DNA of 10,218 nucleotides from Phoronis ovalis (lineage: Eukaryota > Phoronida > Phoronidae). Shown piece by piece: positions 1 to 7,755 of this stretch; within the stretch, counting starts at the first letter, position 1, and each line of letters opens with the position of its first letter. The notes under the pieces are model-generated. The model was not told the origin of the DNA and ran no database searches. It worked only from the letters and a program-made list of their open reading frames with translations. The DNA lies in NCBI GenBank assembly GCA_028565635.1, contig JAOXYB010066301.1:1-10218 (forward strand). Direction: 5' to 3'. The position numbers and the translations under genes were made by a program.

Positions 1-74
1 ATGTAAAAAAACAATAATGTTAAAAAAATATCCTACACATTGGATGGGCATTAGACATGACAAATGTCTTGTTT
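1..74 (+). repeat. Right terminus (R copy 1) of a repeat-bearing mobile element
   Basis: This is the first of three copies of one terminal sequence; the others lie at about 3282-3345 and 6121-6187. It contains TGGATGGGCAT at 41-51, the exact reverse complement of ATGCCCATCCA in the left-end hairpins (for example 796-806). It closes with a small hairpin, AGACAT (53-58), loop GACAA, ATGTCT (64-69), followed by TGTTT. Similarity among the three copies stops right after this, so about position 74 is read as the element's outer edge. The rest of this element would lie to the left of the window. Confidence 0.7.
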
Positions 75-790
75 AAATCCATCATTGTAACTAATATGTT
101 GAATTTTAATTGTGTGTATCTCTTGAAGTCGCTGTTTTCGCAATACCATGGTGTTCCATACCTTCTGAAGCATGTCTTAACCATGCATCCAAAATTAAAG
201 GCAAGCTAATATCACAATAACTGTTATTATATGTACCCTATTCCAAACTTCATTAAAAAAAAGGTGACTCATCCCTATTGTCACACGCTCATTATGCTGC
301 CCCCCCCCACCCCCAACTGCTAAGTCTGGGCTATCATTATTAATATGTATTGATCATTAAGCACTTACATAGTAGTAAATAAGTATATTTTAAAAATACA
401 GTAAATAAATTAAACTAAATTAAACTTAGCCTGTCCACAGGACTAATTATATAAGGATTTAATATACTGATAGTTGACAGTTGACAGTTTTGATAATTTT
501 TCTCATATTTCGTCATTTATAACAGTACTATCAATAAATTGATCATTATTTGTACTAAAAAAATAATTTATAAGATTGGTGTTTTGGGGTCCTTGCTTAA
601 TATTAGTTACACTGTTGAAAATTAAAGTATAATTTATCATCACTTTAGGCAATTTGAGTAAAAAAAATGTTCCATGATACAAACTTCATTATTCAGACTG
701 AGTCCAGTCTAAATTAAACTTAACAGTATCAATAAAACTGAATATCAGAAACAGTGTGGAAGAAAACAAAGTATGTGGTATGTGTTTCCA
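75..790. other. AT-rich spacer, no gene seen
   Basis: No substantial open frame, RNA gene or repeat-unit similarity is visible between the right end of one element and the left end of the next. Small-scale structure includes a C9-A-C5 tract at 300-314 and a doubled TTGACAG at about 473-487. There is also a 14-bp direct repeat (CTAAATTAAACTTA at 415-428 and 709-722) and a weak AGACT/AGTCT hairpin near 695-710. It is most simply host intergenic or intronic DNA between insertions, or the decayed remains of something older. Confidence 0.5.
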
Positions 791-795
791 TTTTT

Positions 796-822
796 ATGCC
801 CATCCACATAGTGGCTGGGCAT
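796..822 (+). repeat. Left-end hairpin M, copy 1
   Basis: A 27-nt imperfect palindrome: ATGCCCA pairs with TGGGCAT and inner CCAC pairs with GTGG, with one T/C mismatch and a three-base ATA loop. It sits directly upstream of the first repeat unit and just downstream of a T5 run. The same hairpin appears at 6537-6563, 7152-7178 and 7729-7755, each time at the left edge of a repeat array, so it marks the left terminus of the element. Confidence 0.7.
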
Positions 823-838
823 ATAGTCATTGTCATAT

Positions 839-2878
839 GTAACACCTTCTTTGTCTTGCGATAACATCTTTAGTTTCTACCCAATCAGCTTCCTTTTCGG
901 TTCAGGGTAAATACAGGTCAAAGTGCAGGTCTGTTTTACTTTTGACCTTGATTACTTCCAATATGGCCAACTGGCGGCCATGTTTGTTTGCGAGAGGGCA
1001 TGTAACATTGCATCTATAGCCGAAGCGCTGCCTGGATGATTCAAAGGTGGTTCTGAGAAAGCCATAGACTGGTGGGCGTAATAGGCTAGGTGACATTTCA
1101 AAATGACCTTGACAAGTAGGTCAAATGCTGCAACGATTATTGGACATTTTTTGCAGTGCGTAACATTTTCTTTGTCTCGCAATAAGTGCTTTAGTTTTTA
1201 TCCGATCAGCTACATATTCGGTGCACAGTAAGTACAGGACAAAGTACATGTTATATGTAATATTGACCCAAATTACTTCCAACATGGCCGAATGGCAGCC
1301 ATGTTGGTTCGCGAGTTTACACGTCATAATAACACCTTCAGAGTTTATCCGATCAGCTTCATATTTGGCACAAAGTAAGTCCAGGTCGCAGTACATGCTA
1401 TGTATACTTTTGACCTAGATTACTTCCAATATAGCCGACTGGTGTCCATGTTTGTTCTCAACATTGTGTTTATAGCAGTGAAGACAAAGCCCTACCTTTA
1501 CGATTCATAGGTGGTTCTAGGAAGACTATTGGTTGATGGGCGTAATAGGCTAGTGACATTTTAAAATGACCTTGACAAGTAGGTCAAATGCCATTACGAA
1601 ACTTCGATATATTGTGCCATGCGTAACACTTTGTCTCACAATAACTCCTTAAGTTTTTATCCGATTAGCTCCATATCCAGAATAAGCACATGTCAAAGTA
1701 CAGGTTATGTGTGATATTGACGTAACGTTGCATCTATAGCCGCGAAGACGAAGCGCTACCTGGACGGTACAAAAGTGGTTTTAGGAAGCCCATAGGTTTG
1801 TGGGCGTAATAGGCTAGGTGGCATTTTAAAATGACATTGACAAGTAGATCAAATGCTGAATTGATTCTTGGACATTTTTTGCCGTGCATAACCCTTTCTT
1901 TGTCTCACAATAACTGCTTTAGTTTTTATCCGATCAGCTCCATATTCTATACAGAGTAAGTACAGGTGAAAGTACAGGTTACATATATTATTGACCCGGA
2001 TTACTTGCAATATGTCATTTATAGCCGCGAAGAGGAAGCACTGCCTGGACGTTTAAATGGTGGTTCTAGAAAGACCATAGCTTGGTGGGCGTAATAGGCT
2101 AGGTGACATTTTAAAATTGCCTAAACAAGTAGGTCAAATGCCGTTACGAATCTTCGACATTTTTTGCCATGTGTAACACTTTCTTTGTCTTGCAATAACT
2201 ACTTATTTTTTATCCGATTAGCTCCATATTCTGTACAGAATAAGTACAGGTCAAAGTACAGGTTATATATAATATTGACCTGGATTACTTCCAATATGGC
2301 TGACTGGCAACCATGTTTATTCCTGAAAAGGCACGTTATAATAACAGCTTCAGTTTTTATCCAATCAGCTTCTTATTTGGTGCAGAGTAAGTACAGGTAC
2401 CAGTACATGCTATGCGTAATTTTGACATAGATTACTTCCAATATGGCCGACTGGTGGCCATGTTTGTTCCCAAGAGGGCACATAACGTTGCATTTATCGC
2501 CGCGAAGATGAAGCGCGGCCTGGACGATTCAAAGGTGGTTCTAGGAAAGCCATAGATTGGTGGGAGTAATAGGCTAGATGATATTTTAGAATGACCTTGA
2601 CAAGTAGGTCAAATGCTGGTGCGAATCTTCGAAATTTTTTACCGCGCGTAACACTTTGTCTCACAATAACTGCATCAGTTTTTAGCCGATCAGCTCCAAA
2701 TTCAGTACAGCGTAAGTACAGGTTATGTATAATATTGACCCACATTACTTCCAACAAGAGCGACTGGTGGCCATATTTGTTCCTGAGAAGGCATGTCACT
2801 TTGCATTTATAGCCGCAAAGACGAAGCGCTACTTGGACGATTCAAAGGTAGTTCTAAGAAGGCCATAGGTTGGTAGCC
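839..2878 (+). repeat. Tandem repeat array of element A, six units
   Basis: Units begin at about 839, 1160, 1623, 1888, 2173 and 2648, and the last is cut near 2878. The 1160 and 2173 units are long (alpha-beta-gamma, 463 and 475 bp). The 839 unit is short (alpha-gamma, 321 bp). The 1623 and 1888 units are shorter (265 and 285 bp) because of internal deletions: the former jumps from TATTGAC to GTAACGTTGC, the latter from CAATATG to TCATTTATAGCC. Alpha carries the TTTTTATCCGATCAGCTCC block, three GTACAG-type words and an ATGGCC...GGCCAT palindrome. Gamma carries TATAGCCGCGAAG, GGTGGTTCTAGGAAG, CATTTTAAAATG and TGACCT-N8-AGGTCA. No unit has a conserved long reading frame. Confidence 0.85.
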
Positions 2879-3281
2879 CAATGGGTCACTTTTTCACAAA
2901 TTAATCTTTAAAAATGGATTGACTTTTCACAGAAATGCCCATAGAGATTGGTCCACTTTTCAACAAACCCTAAAAATATGTTGTTTTTCAATTTTATTTA
3001 AAAGTAGCAATACCAGGGAACGTTTTCAACAAAAAACCTACAAAATTGGTCCTTTTTTGTGACAGAAAACACTAAAATGGGTCAATTTTTGAGTCCAAAA
3101 TCCTTAAAATGGGTGGATATTTTGAGTTTGAGCTGCACATACCCATCCAAAAATATGGTCAGTTCTCCCCGGGGGTAATGCATCAGACAGCAGATACAGT
3201 CATTTTGAATAAGAGTACCCCACAATGATAAATCAGATTATAATACATGATGTATTCTATTCTTTTCTAATTTAAAAAACT
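2879..3281 (+). repeat. Right-end domain of element A, with 31-34 bp minisatellite
   Basis: The repeat unit stops abruptly and is replaced by sequence shared only with 5865-6120. From about 2882 to 3130 it is a degenerate minisatellite. Its 30-34 bp units start with TGGGTC/TGGTCC/TGGATTG, run through a T-rich stretch and end in CTTAAAA- or CTAAAAA-type sequence. It then continues non-repetitively through a CCCCGGGG palindrome near 3167-3174 and the GAATAAGAGTACCCCAC block shared with the second copy. It leads into terminus R. Confidence 0.75.
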
Positions 3282-3345
3282 AATAATGTTACAAAAATAT
3301 AATCCTACATATTGGATGGGCATTAGACATGAAAAATTTCTTGTT
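3282..3345 (+). repeat. Right terminus R, copy 2
   Basis: Matches 1-74 and 6121-6187. TGGATGGGCAT is intact at 3313-3323. The closing hairpin (3325-3341) has one mismatch, ATTTCT instead of ATGTCT. The sequence then passes directly into ATCTGATTAGCTC, the middle of a repeat unit, with no spacer. Confidence 0.7.
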
Positions 3346-5864
3346 ATCTGATTAGCTCTATATTCGGTTCAGAACAAGTACAGGTCAAAGTACAGGTTAT
3401 GTATCATATTGACGCGGATTACTTCCAATATGGCCGACTGGTGGACATGTTTGTTCCTGAGAGAGCGTGTAACGTTGCGTCTATAGCCGCGAAGACGAAG
3501 CGCTACCTGGACGATTCAAAGGTGGTTCTAGGAAGCCCATAGCCTGGTTTGCGTAATAGGCTAAGTGACATTCTAAAATGACCTTGACAAGTAAGTCAAA
3601 TGCCGCAACGATTCTTGGGCATTTTTTGCGGTGCGTAACATTTTCTTTGTCTCGCATTAACTGCATTAGTTTTTATCTGATCAGCTCCATATTTGGTACA
3701 CAGTAAGTACAGGACAAAGTACAGGTTATATATAATACTGACCCAAGTTACTTCCAACATGGCCGACTGCACGTCATAATAACACCTTCAGTTTTTATCC
3801 GATCAGTTTCATATTCAGCACAGAGTAAGTCCTGGTCGCGGTACATGGTATATATACTTTTGACCTAGATTAGTTCCAATATGGCCGACTGGTGGCCATG
3901 TTTGTTACCGAGAGGGCACGTAATGTTGCGTTTCTAGCCGCGAAGATGTAGCGCTGCCTGGGCGATTCAAACATGGTTCTAGAAAGACCATGGCTTGGTG
4001 GCGTAGTAGGCTAGGTTACATTTTGAAATGACCTTGACAAGTAGGTCTATTGCCGTTACGAATCTTCAACATTTTTTGATGTGCATAACACTTTCTTCGT
4101 CTTGCAATAACTGCTTAAGTTTTTATCCTATTAGCTCCATATTCAGTACAGAATAAGTACTGGTTGTGTATCACATTGACCCAGATTACTTCCAATATGG
4201 CCGACTGGCGACCATGTTTGTTCCCGAGAAGGTACATAACGCTGCATCTATAGTCGCAAAGACGAAGCGCTACCTGGACGATTCAAAGGTGGTTCTAGGA
4301 AGCCCATAGGTTGGTGGGCGTAATAGGCTAGGTGACATTTCAAAATGACCTTGACAAGTAGGTCAAATGCCGGTACGATATTTTGACACTTTATCGGGCA
4401 TAACACTTTTTTTGTCTCGCAGTAACTGCGTCAGTTTTTATCCGATCTGCTCCATATTCACTACAAGTAAGTACAGGACAAAGTACAGGTTATATGTAAT
4501 ATTGGCCTGGATTACTTTCAATATGGCTGACTGGTGGCCATGTTTGTTCTCGAGAAAGCATGTAACGTTGCGTCTATAGCCGCGAGATTGCACGTCAGAA
4601 TAACAACTTAAGTTTTTATCCGAGCAGTTTCATATTCGGCACATAGTAAGTCCAGATCGCAGTTCATACCATGTGTAATTTTGACCTAGATTACTTTCAA
4701 TATGGCCAATTGGTGCCATGTTTGTTTTCGGGAGGGCATGTTACCTTGCGTTTATAGCCGTGAAGACAAAGTCCTACCTGGACGATTGAAAGGTGTTTCA
4801 AGCAAGACTATAGTTTAGTGGCCGTAATACGCTCGGTGACATTTTAAAATGACCTTGACAAGTAGGTCAAATGCCGGTACGATACTTCCAACATTTTTAA
4901 CGTGCGTAACACTTTCATTGTCTCACAATAACTGCGGCAATTGTTCTCTGATCAGCTCCAAATTCAGTACAAAGTAAGTACAGGACAAATTAAAGATTAT
5001 GTATAATATTGACCTGGATTACTTCTTATGCGGCCGACTGGTGGCCATGTTGGTTCACGATATTGCGCGTCATAATAGTACCTGGCTGATTCATAGGGGG
5101 TTCTAGGAAGACTATAGGTTGGTGGGCGCAATAGACTAGGTGACATTTTAAAATTACCTTTTCATGTAGGTCAAATGTTTGTACGAATCCTTGACGTTTT
5201 TCCCGTGCACTTTTATGTCTCACAAGAACTACGTCAGTTTTTATCCGATCAGCTCTGTATTCAGTACAGAGTAAGTGCAGTGTACAGGTCATAATACAGG
5301 TTATGTATAATATTGACCCAGATTACTTTCCATATGGCCAACTAACGGCCATGTTGCTTGTTGAGATTTCACATCGTAATAACAGCTTCAGTTTTTATCC
5401 GATCAGCTTCATATTTGGTACAGAATAAGTACAGGTAACAGTACAAGCTATGTGTAATTTTGACTCAGATTACTTCCAATATGGCTAACTGGTGGCCATG
5501 TTTGTTCCCTGGAGGTCACGTAACGTTGCGTCTATAGCCGTGAAGACGAAGCTCTGTCTGGACGATTCAAAGGTGGTTCTAGGATGGTTATAGTTTCGTT
5601 GGCATAACAGGCTAGGTTACATTTCAAAATGACCTTGACAAGTAGGTCAAATGCCGGTACGATACTTCAACATTTTTTAACGTGTGTAACACTTTCTGTG
5701 TACCACAATAGCTGCGTCCGTTTATATCCGATTTGCTCCATATTCAGTACAGAGTAAGTACAGGTCAAAGTAAAGGTTATGTATAATATGGACTCAGATT
5801 ACTTGCAACTGATACCCAGATTTGTTCCTGAGAGGGCGTGTCGCGTTACGTTTATAGCCGCAAA
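3346..5864 (+). repeat. Tandem repeat array of element B, seven units
   Basis: Unit starts are about 3346 (headless), 3635, 4085, 4400, 4906, 5209 and 5686; the last stops near 5864 after TATAGCCGCAAAG. Long alpha-beta-gamma units are 3635 (450 bp), 4400 (506 bp) and 5209 (477 bp). The 4085 unit is a short one (315 bp). The 4400 unit is a chimera: after its alpha palindrome it enters gamma (TATAGC), then at CGCGA (4581-4585) jumps back to an alpha end (GATTGCACGTC) and goes on to beta. The 4906 unit loses beta and the start of gamma. Units 4400 and 5209 share the ending GGTACGATACTTC...TTTTTAACGTG, suggesting recent local duplication. Confidence 0.85.
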
Positions 5865-6120
5865 GGAAAAACTTAAAAATTGGTCCTTTTTATGACACAA
5901 AACCGTAAAAATGGGTCAATTTTCGAGACTGAAAGCATATAAAATGGGTGTATATTTTGAGTTTCGACTGCACATCCTCATCTAAAAATATGGTCAGTAC
6001 TCCCCAGTGGTAATGCATCGGACAGCACATACAGTCGCTTTGAATAAGAGTACCCCACCAAAACAGTCATAAACCAGATTATAATGCATGATGTATGCTA
6101 TTCTGTTCTAATGTAGAAAT
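5865..6120 (+). repeat. Right-end domain of element B (shortened)
   Basis: Aligns by eye with about 3030-3281 of element A from AAAATTGGTCCTTTTT onward. It includes two minisatellite units (AAAATGGGTCAATTTT and AAAATGGGTGTATATTTTGAG), the GCACATCCTCATC...ATATGGTCAG stretch and the GAATAAGAGTACCCCAC block. The first half of the minisatellite seen in element A is missing here. Confidence 0.75.
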
Positions 6121-6187
6121 CCAATAATGTTAAAAAAATATAATCCTACACATTGGATTGCCATTAGGCATGACAAATGTCTTGTTT
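6121..6187 (+). repeat. Right terminus R, copy 3
   Basis: Same terminal sequence as 1-74. The inverted-repeat word is mutated at two bases (TGGATTGCCAT at 6154-6164). The closing hairpin AGGCAT/ATGTCT is kept apart from one wobble pair. Similarity ends at CTTGTTT, where unique sequence begins. Confidence 0.7.
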
Positions 6188-6531
6188 ACATTATGTGGGA
6201 ATCAACTGTTATAGTAGATCTTGAGGTTAAAGGTCATCTAAAATCCAAGATCAAATTTTACATCAACCTTTTTACAGTGTAAGATGGTACAACATATAAA
6301 TATTGTTTCCATAATTAAATTATTTTATTCTAAAAAAATTATTTATCAGCATGCGAGTGAATCTCAACGTCCTACAGACTCAGAAACTGAAAGAGGCAAA
6401 CACAAAGTGATGCGTAAGAGAAAAAAGAAGAGAGTATCTGAGTCGCAGTAAGTTCCAAACTCTTATATGTTTGTATAAACCTGTGAAGTAGATAAATGTA
6501 TGCCAAAATACAAATTGAAAGTAATTTTCCA
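6188..6531. other. Unique spacer between elements B and C, probably host DNA
   Basis: This stretch shows no resemblance to the repeat units, the right-end domain or the other spacers. It is AT-rich on both sides of a more coding-like, GC-richer block at 6350-6447, described separately. It is bounded by a right terminus (R) and a left hairpin (M), as expected for host sequence lying between two insertions. Confidence 0.5.
6350..6447 (+). CDS. Possible host-gene exon encoding a Lys/Arg-rich segment (tentative)
   Basis: A 98-nt block is flanked by a plausible 3' splice site (T-rich tract ending in TTTATCAG, AG at 6348-6349) and a strong-looking 5' splice site (GCA|GTAAGT, GT at 6448-6449). Read from its first base, only one of the three plus frames stays open. 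It encodes a hydrophilic, Ser/Glu-rich stretch (HASESQRPTDSETERG) followed by a basic cluster MRKRKKKR that resembles a nuclear localisation signal. If the donor is not used, the frame ends at TAA (6449-6451). The same frame is open upstream to an ATG at 6284, giving a 56-codon ORF, but that upstream part is low-complexity AT-rich sequence. I recognise no family, and chance remains possible for so short a block. Confidence 0.3.
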
Positions 6532-6858
6532 TTTTTATGTCCATCCACACAGTGGCTGGGCATATAATCATAGCCTATTCGTCGAAGTAGGTCAAATGTC
6601 AGTACAAATCTTCAACATTTTTTGCCGTTGGTAATAATTTCTTTTACTTCCAATAACTGCTTCAGTTTTTATTCAATCACCTGTATGTTCGGTACAGGGT
6701 AAATACAGGTCGGAGTACAGGTCAATAATAAATTTTACCTGGATCACTTCCCAAAATGGCTGACTGGTGGCCATGTTGGTTCTTGAGATTGTACATCGCA
6801 TTACAGCTTCAGGTTTTATTTCTGATCTGCTTCATATTTGGTACAATGGGGACTGGTG
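6532..6858 (+). mobile_element. Element C: left end plus about one repeat unit, right side missing
   Basis: Hairpin M (6537-6563) follows a TTTCCATTTTT flank like that of element A at 785-795. The leader jumps into the end of a gamma module (GTAGGTCAAATGTCAGTACAAATCTTC, about 6585-6612). An alpha module follows from 6631, then the start of a beta module that breaks off near 6858 after TTTGGTACAATGGGGACTGG. Right-end domain and R are absent, so this is a truncated relic. Confidence 0.6.
6537..6563 (+). repeat. Left-end hairpin M, copy 2
   Basis: Same palindrome as 796-822, with ATGTCCA in the left arm (a G-T wobble keeps pairing) and ACA in place of the ATA loop. It is followed by ATAATCATAG, as in the other copies. 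Confidence 0.65.
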
Positions 6859-7147
6859 CTAAAAAAATATAAAACGAATAAAAAATATGAAATAAATATA
6901 TTTCCACTTCTGTCATTCACGCTTATCACCAAAAGTTCAAAAATCCTGCAAAAACTCATGGAAATGATCAATGATCCTGTGTCCGAGTCAGCGCCTCGTA
7001 CTATATAGAAAAGTATCGAGGGGTGACACGAAAATTGAAAATTTCATGGTTGAATTTTAAAAAAAATATTTTATTTTTGCCAATCAGCCCAAACACCCTC
7101 AAGAAACTTAGCAGAATAACTCTTAACTCCTTAAACTAACGTCAAAA
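6859..7147. other. AT-rich unique spacer with one bulged hairpin
   Basis: No similarity to the repeat units and no convincing open frame on either strand. It starts with an A/T-only stretch. It includes a possible hairpin at 6994-7021 (CCTCGTACT against AGTATCGAGG, one bulged base, loop about nine bases) and a self-complementary run near 7034-7050. It could be host DNA exposed by truncation of element C, or a fragment of an unrelated repeat. I cannot tell which. Confidence 0.4.
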
Positions 7148-7151
7148 TTTT

Positions 7152-7178
7152 ATGCCTATCCACATAGTGGCTGCGCAT
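7152..7178 (+). repeat. Left-end hairpin M, copy 3
   Basis: The same palindrome with substitutions in both arms (ATGCCTA and TGCGCAT): one pair becomes a wobble and one a mismatch. The inner CCAC-ATA-GTGG stem is intact. It is followed by TAGTCATAGCGAAGG and the CGT repeat. Confidence 0.65.
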
Positions 7179-7194
7179 GTAGTCATAGCGAAGG

Positions 7195-7210
7195 CGTCGT
7201 CGTCGTCATC
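7195..7210 (+). repeat. Short CGT trinucleotide repeat in the left leader
   Basis: Four CGT units followed by CATC lie between hairpin M and the first repeat unit. The equivalent place in element E (7771-7784) has a reduced CGT/GGT version, and in element A it is nearly lost. A microsatellite beside the repeat core is a recurring trait of mollusc pearl-type elements. Confidence 0.6.
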
Positions 7211-7214
7211 GTAT

Positions 7215-7688
7215 GTAACACTTTCTTTGTCTCACGATAACTGCTTCAGTTTTAATCCAATCAGCTCCATATTCAGGACAGAGTAAGTACAGGACAAAGT
7301 ACAGGTTATATGTAACATTGACCTGGATTACTTCCAGCATGGCCGACTGACGGCCATGTTGGTTCTCGAGATTGCACGTCTTAATAACACCTTCAGTTTA
7401 TATCCGATCAGTTTCATATTCTGCACAGAGCAAGTCCAGATCGCAGTACATGCTCTGTGTAATTTTGTCCTAGGTTACTTCCAATATGGCCGACTGGTGG
7501 CCATGTTTGTTTTCAAGAGAGCGCGTAACATTGCGTTTATAGCCGCAAAGACCAAGCCCTACCTGGACGACTCATAGGTGGTTCTAGGGAGACTAGGTTG
7601 GTGGGCGTAATAGGCTAGGTGACATTTTAAAATGACCTTGACAATTAGGCCAAATATCGTTAGGAAGCTTTGACATTTTTTGCCATGC
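7215..7688 (+). repeat. Long (alpha-beta-gamma) repeat unit of element D
   Basis: A well-preserved 474-bp unit. The alpha palindrome near 7337-7365 has nearly perfect 11-bp arms (CCAGCATGGCC/GGCCATGTTGG). Beta starts about 7381 (TAATAACACCTTCAG) and gamma about 7534. In gamma the second AGGTCA half-site is mutated to AGGCCA. The end (CATTTTTTGCCATGC) matches the second unit of the other arrays. Confidence 0.8.
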
Positions 7689-7728
7689 ATAACACTTTCT
7701 TTGTCTTACACTAACTGCTTCAGTTTTT

Positions 7729-7755
7729 ATGCCCATCCACATAGTGGCTGGGCAT
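7729..7755 (+). repeat. Left-end hairpin M, copy 4
   Basis: Identical over its 27 bases to copy 1 at 796-822. It starts directly after the CAGTTTTT of the interrupted unit of element D. Confidence 0.7.

Larger units (their letters stand above)
791..3345 (+). mobile_element. Element A: full-length non-autonomous element with central tandem repeats (Helentron/HINE- or pearl-like)
   Basis: This is the only copy in the window with both ends. In order it has a T-rich left edge and hairpin M (796-822), repeat units from 839 to about 2878, a right-end domain with a minisatellite (2879-3281), and terminus R (about 3282-3345). The left ATGCCCATCCA (796-806) and right TGGATGGGCAT (3313-3323) form a perfect 11-bp inverted repeat. 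The right copy lies inside the tip, just before a hairpin. Subterminal inverted repeats, a 3' hairpin, T-rich insertion points and satellite-like cores are known traits of non-autonomous Helentrons and mollusc pearl elements. Assignment to that group is inference. No transposase or Rep/helicase is encoded, so it would have to be mobilised in trans. A MITE-like DNA transposon is the main alternative. Confidence 0.6.
3346..6187 (+). mobile_element. Element B: left-truncated copy with seven repeat units, right-end domain and terminus
   Basis: This copy lacks hairpin M and begins inside a unit at the TTTTTAT/CCGATCAGC position. It contains seven units (3346 to about 5864), a shortened right-end domain (5865-6120) and terminus R copy 3 (6121-6187). 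The order of parts is the same as in element A, which supports one common architecture. Its left part was lost, or was replaced when element A or a recombination product arrived at about 3345. Confidence 0.6.
7148..7728 (+). mobile_element. Element D: left end, one long unit and the start of a second, cut by element E
   Basis: Hairpin M (7152-7178) is followed by a leader with a CGT microsatellite (7195-7206). One long alpha-beta-gamma unit (7215-7688, 474 bp) comes next, then a unit head (7689-7728) ending exactly at CTTCAGTTTTT. There another M hairpin begins, so a second left end interrupts the unit within its conserved TTTTTATCCGATCAG block. Element D's remaining units and right end are not in the window. 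Confidence 0.6.

Noticed and set aside
53-74. Canonical Helitron 3' end (hairpin followed by CTRR)
   Set aside because: The hairpin is present but is followed by TGTTT without CTRR, and A-T target flanks are not consistent. The Helentron-type ending with subterminal inverted repeats fits better.
300-314. C-rich tract as an i-motif/G-quadruplex-like regulatory site
   Set aside because: It is one C9-A-C5 run rather than four spaced runs, with no gene nearby. A simple homopolymer tract is enough to explain it.
952-1396. Minus-strand ORFs of 60-100 codons recurring along the arrays (also near 2494, 3481, 5026, 8075, 8544, 8869, 9145)
   Set aside because: They encode near-identical words (LANQHGHQSAMLEVIWVN, LLCTEYGADRIKT) because they read the same frame of successive repeat units. 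They begin and end at arbitrary points, and the frame is broken in most units.
2164-2430. Plus-strand ORFs in repeat units (also near 1221, 2591, 4367, 7356)
   Set aside because: They are translations of alpha/beta modules with no conserved start, stop or domain. Orthologous units carry stops and frameshifts in the same place.
2530-2545. Pol III B-box-like GGTTCTAGGAAG in gamma, suggesting a tRNA-derived SINE
   Set aside because: Two consensus positions fail, no correctly spaced A box was found, and the elements lack a poly-A or simple 3' tail.
839-2878. CRISPR-like array
   Set aside because: Units are 265-506 bp, diverged, directly adjacent and without unique spacers, in what appears to be an animal genome.
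6372-6571. Two overlapping minus-strand ORFs of 63 codons
   Set aside because: They lie opposite the exon-like block and hairpin M, contain no recognisable domain, and end in low-complexity Phe/Ser/Leu sequence that simply mirrors the purine-rich plus strand.
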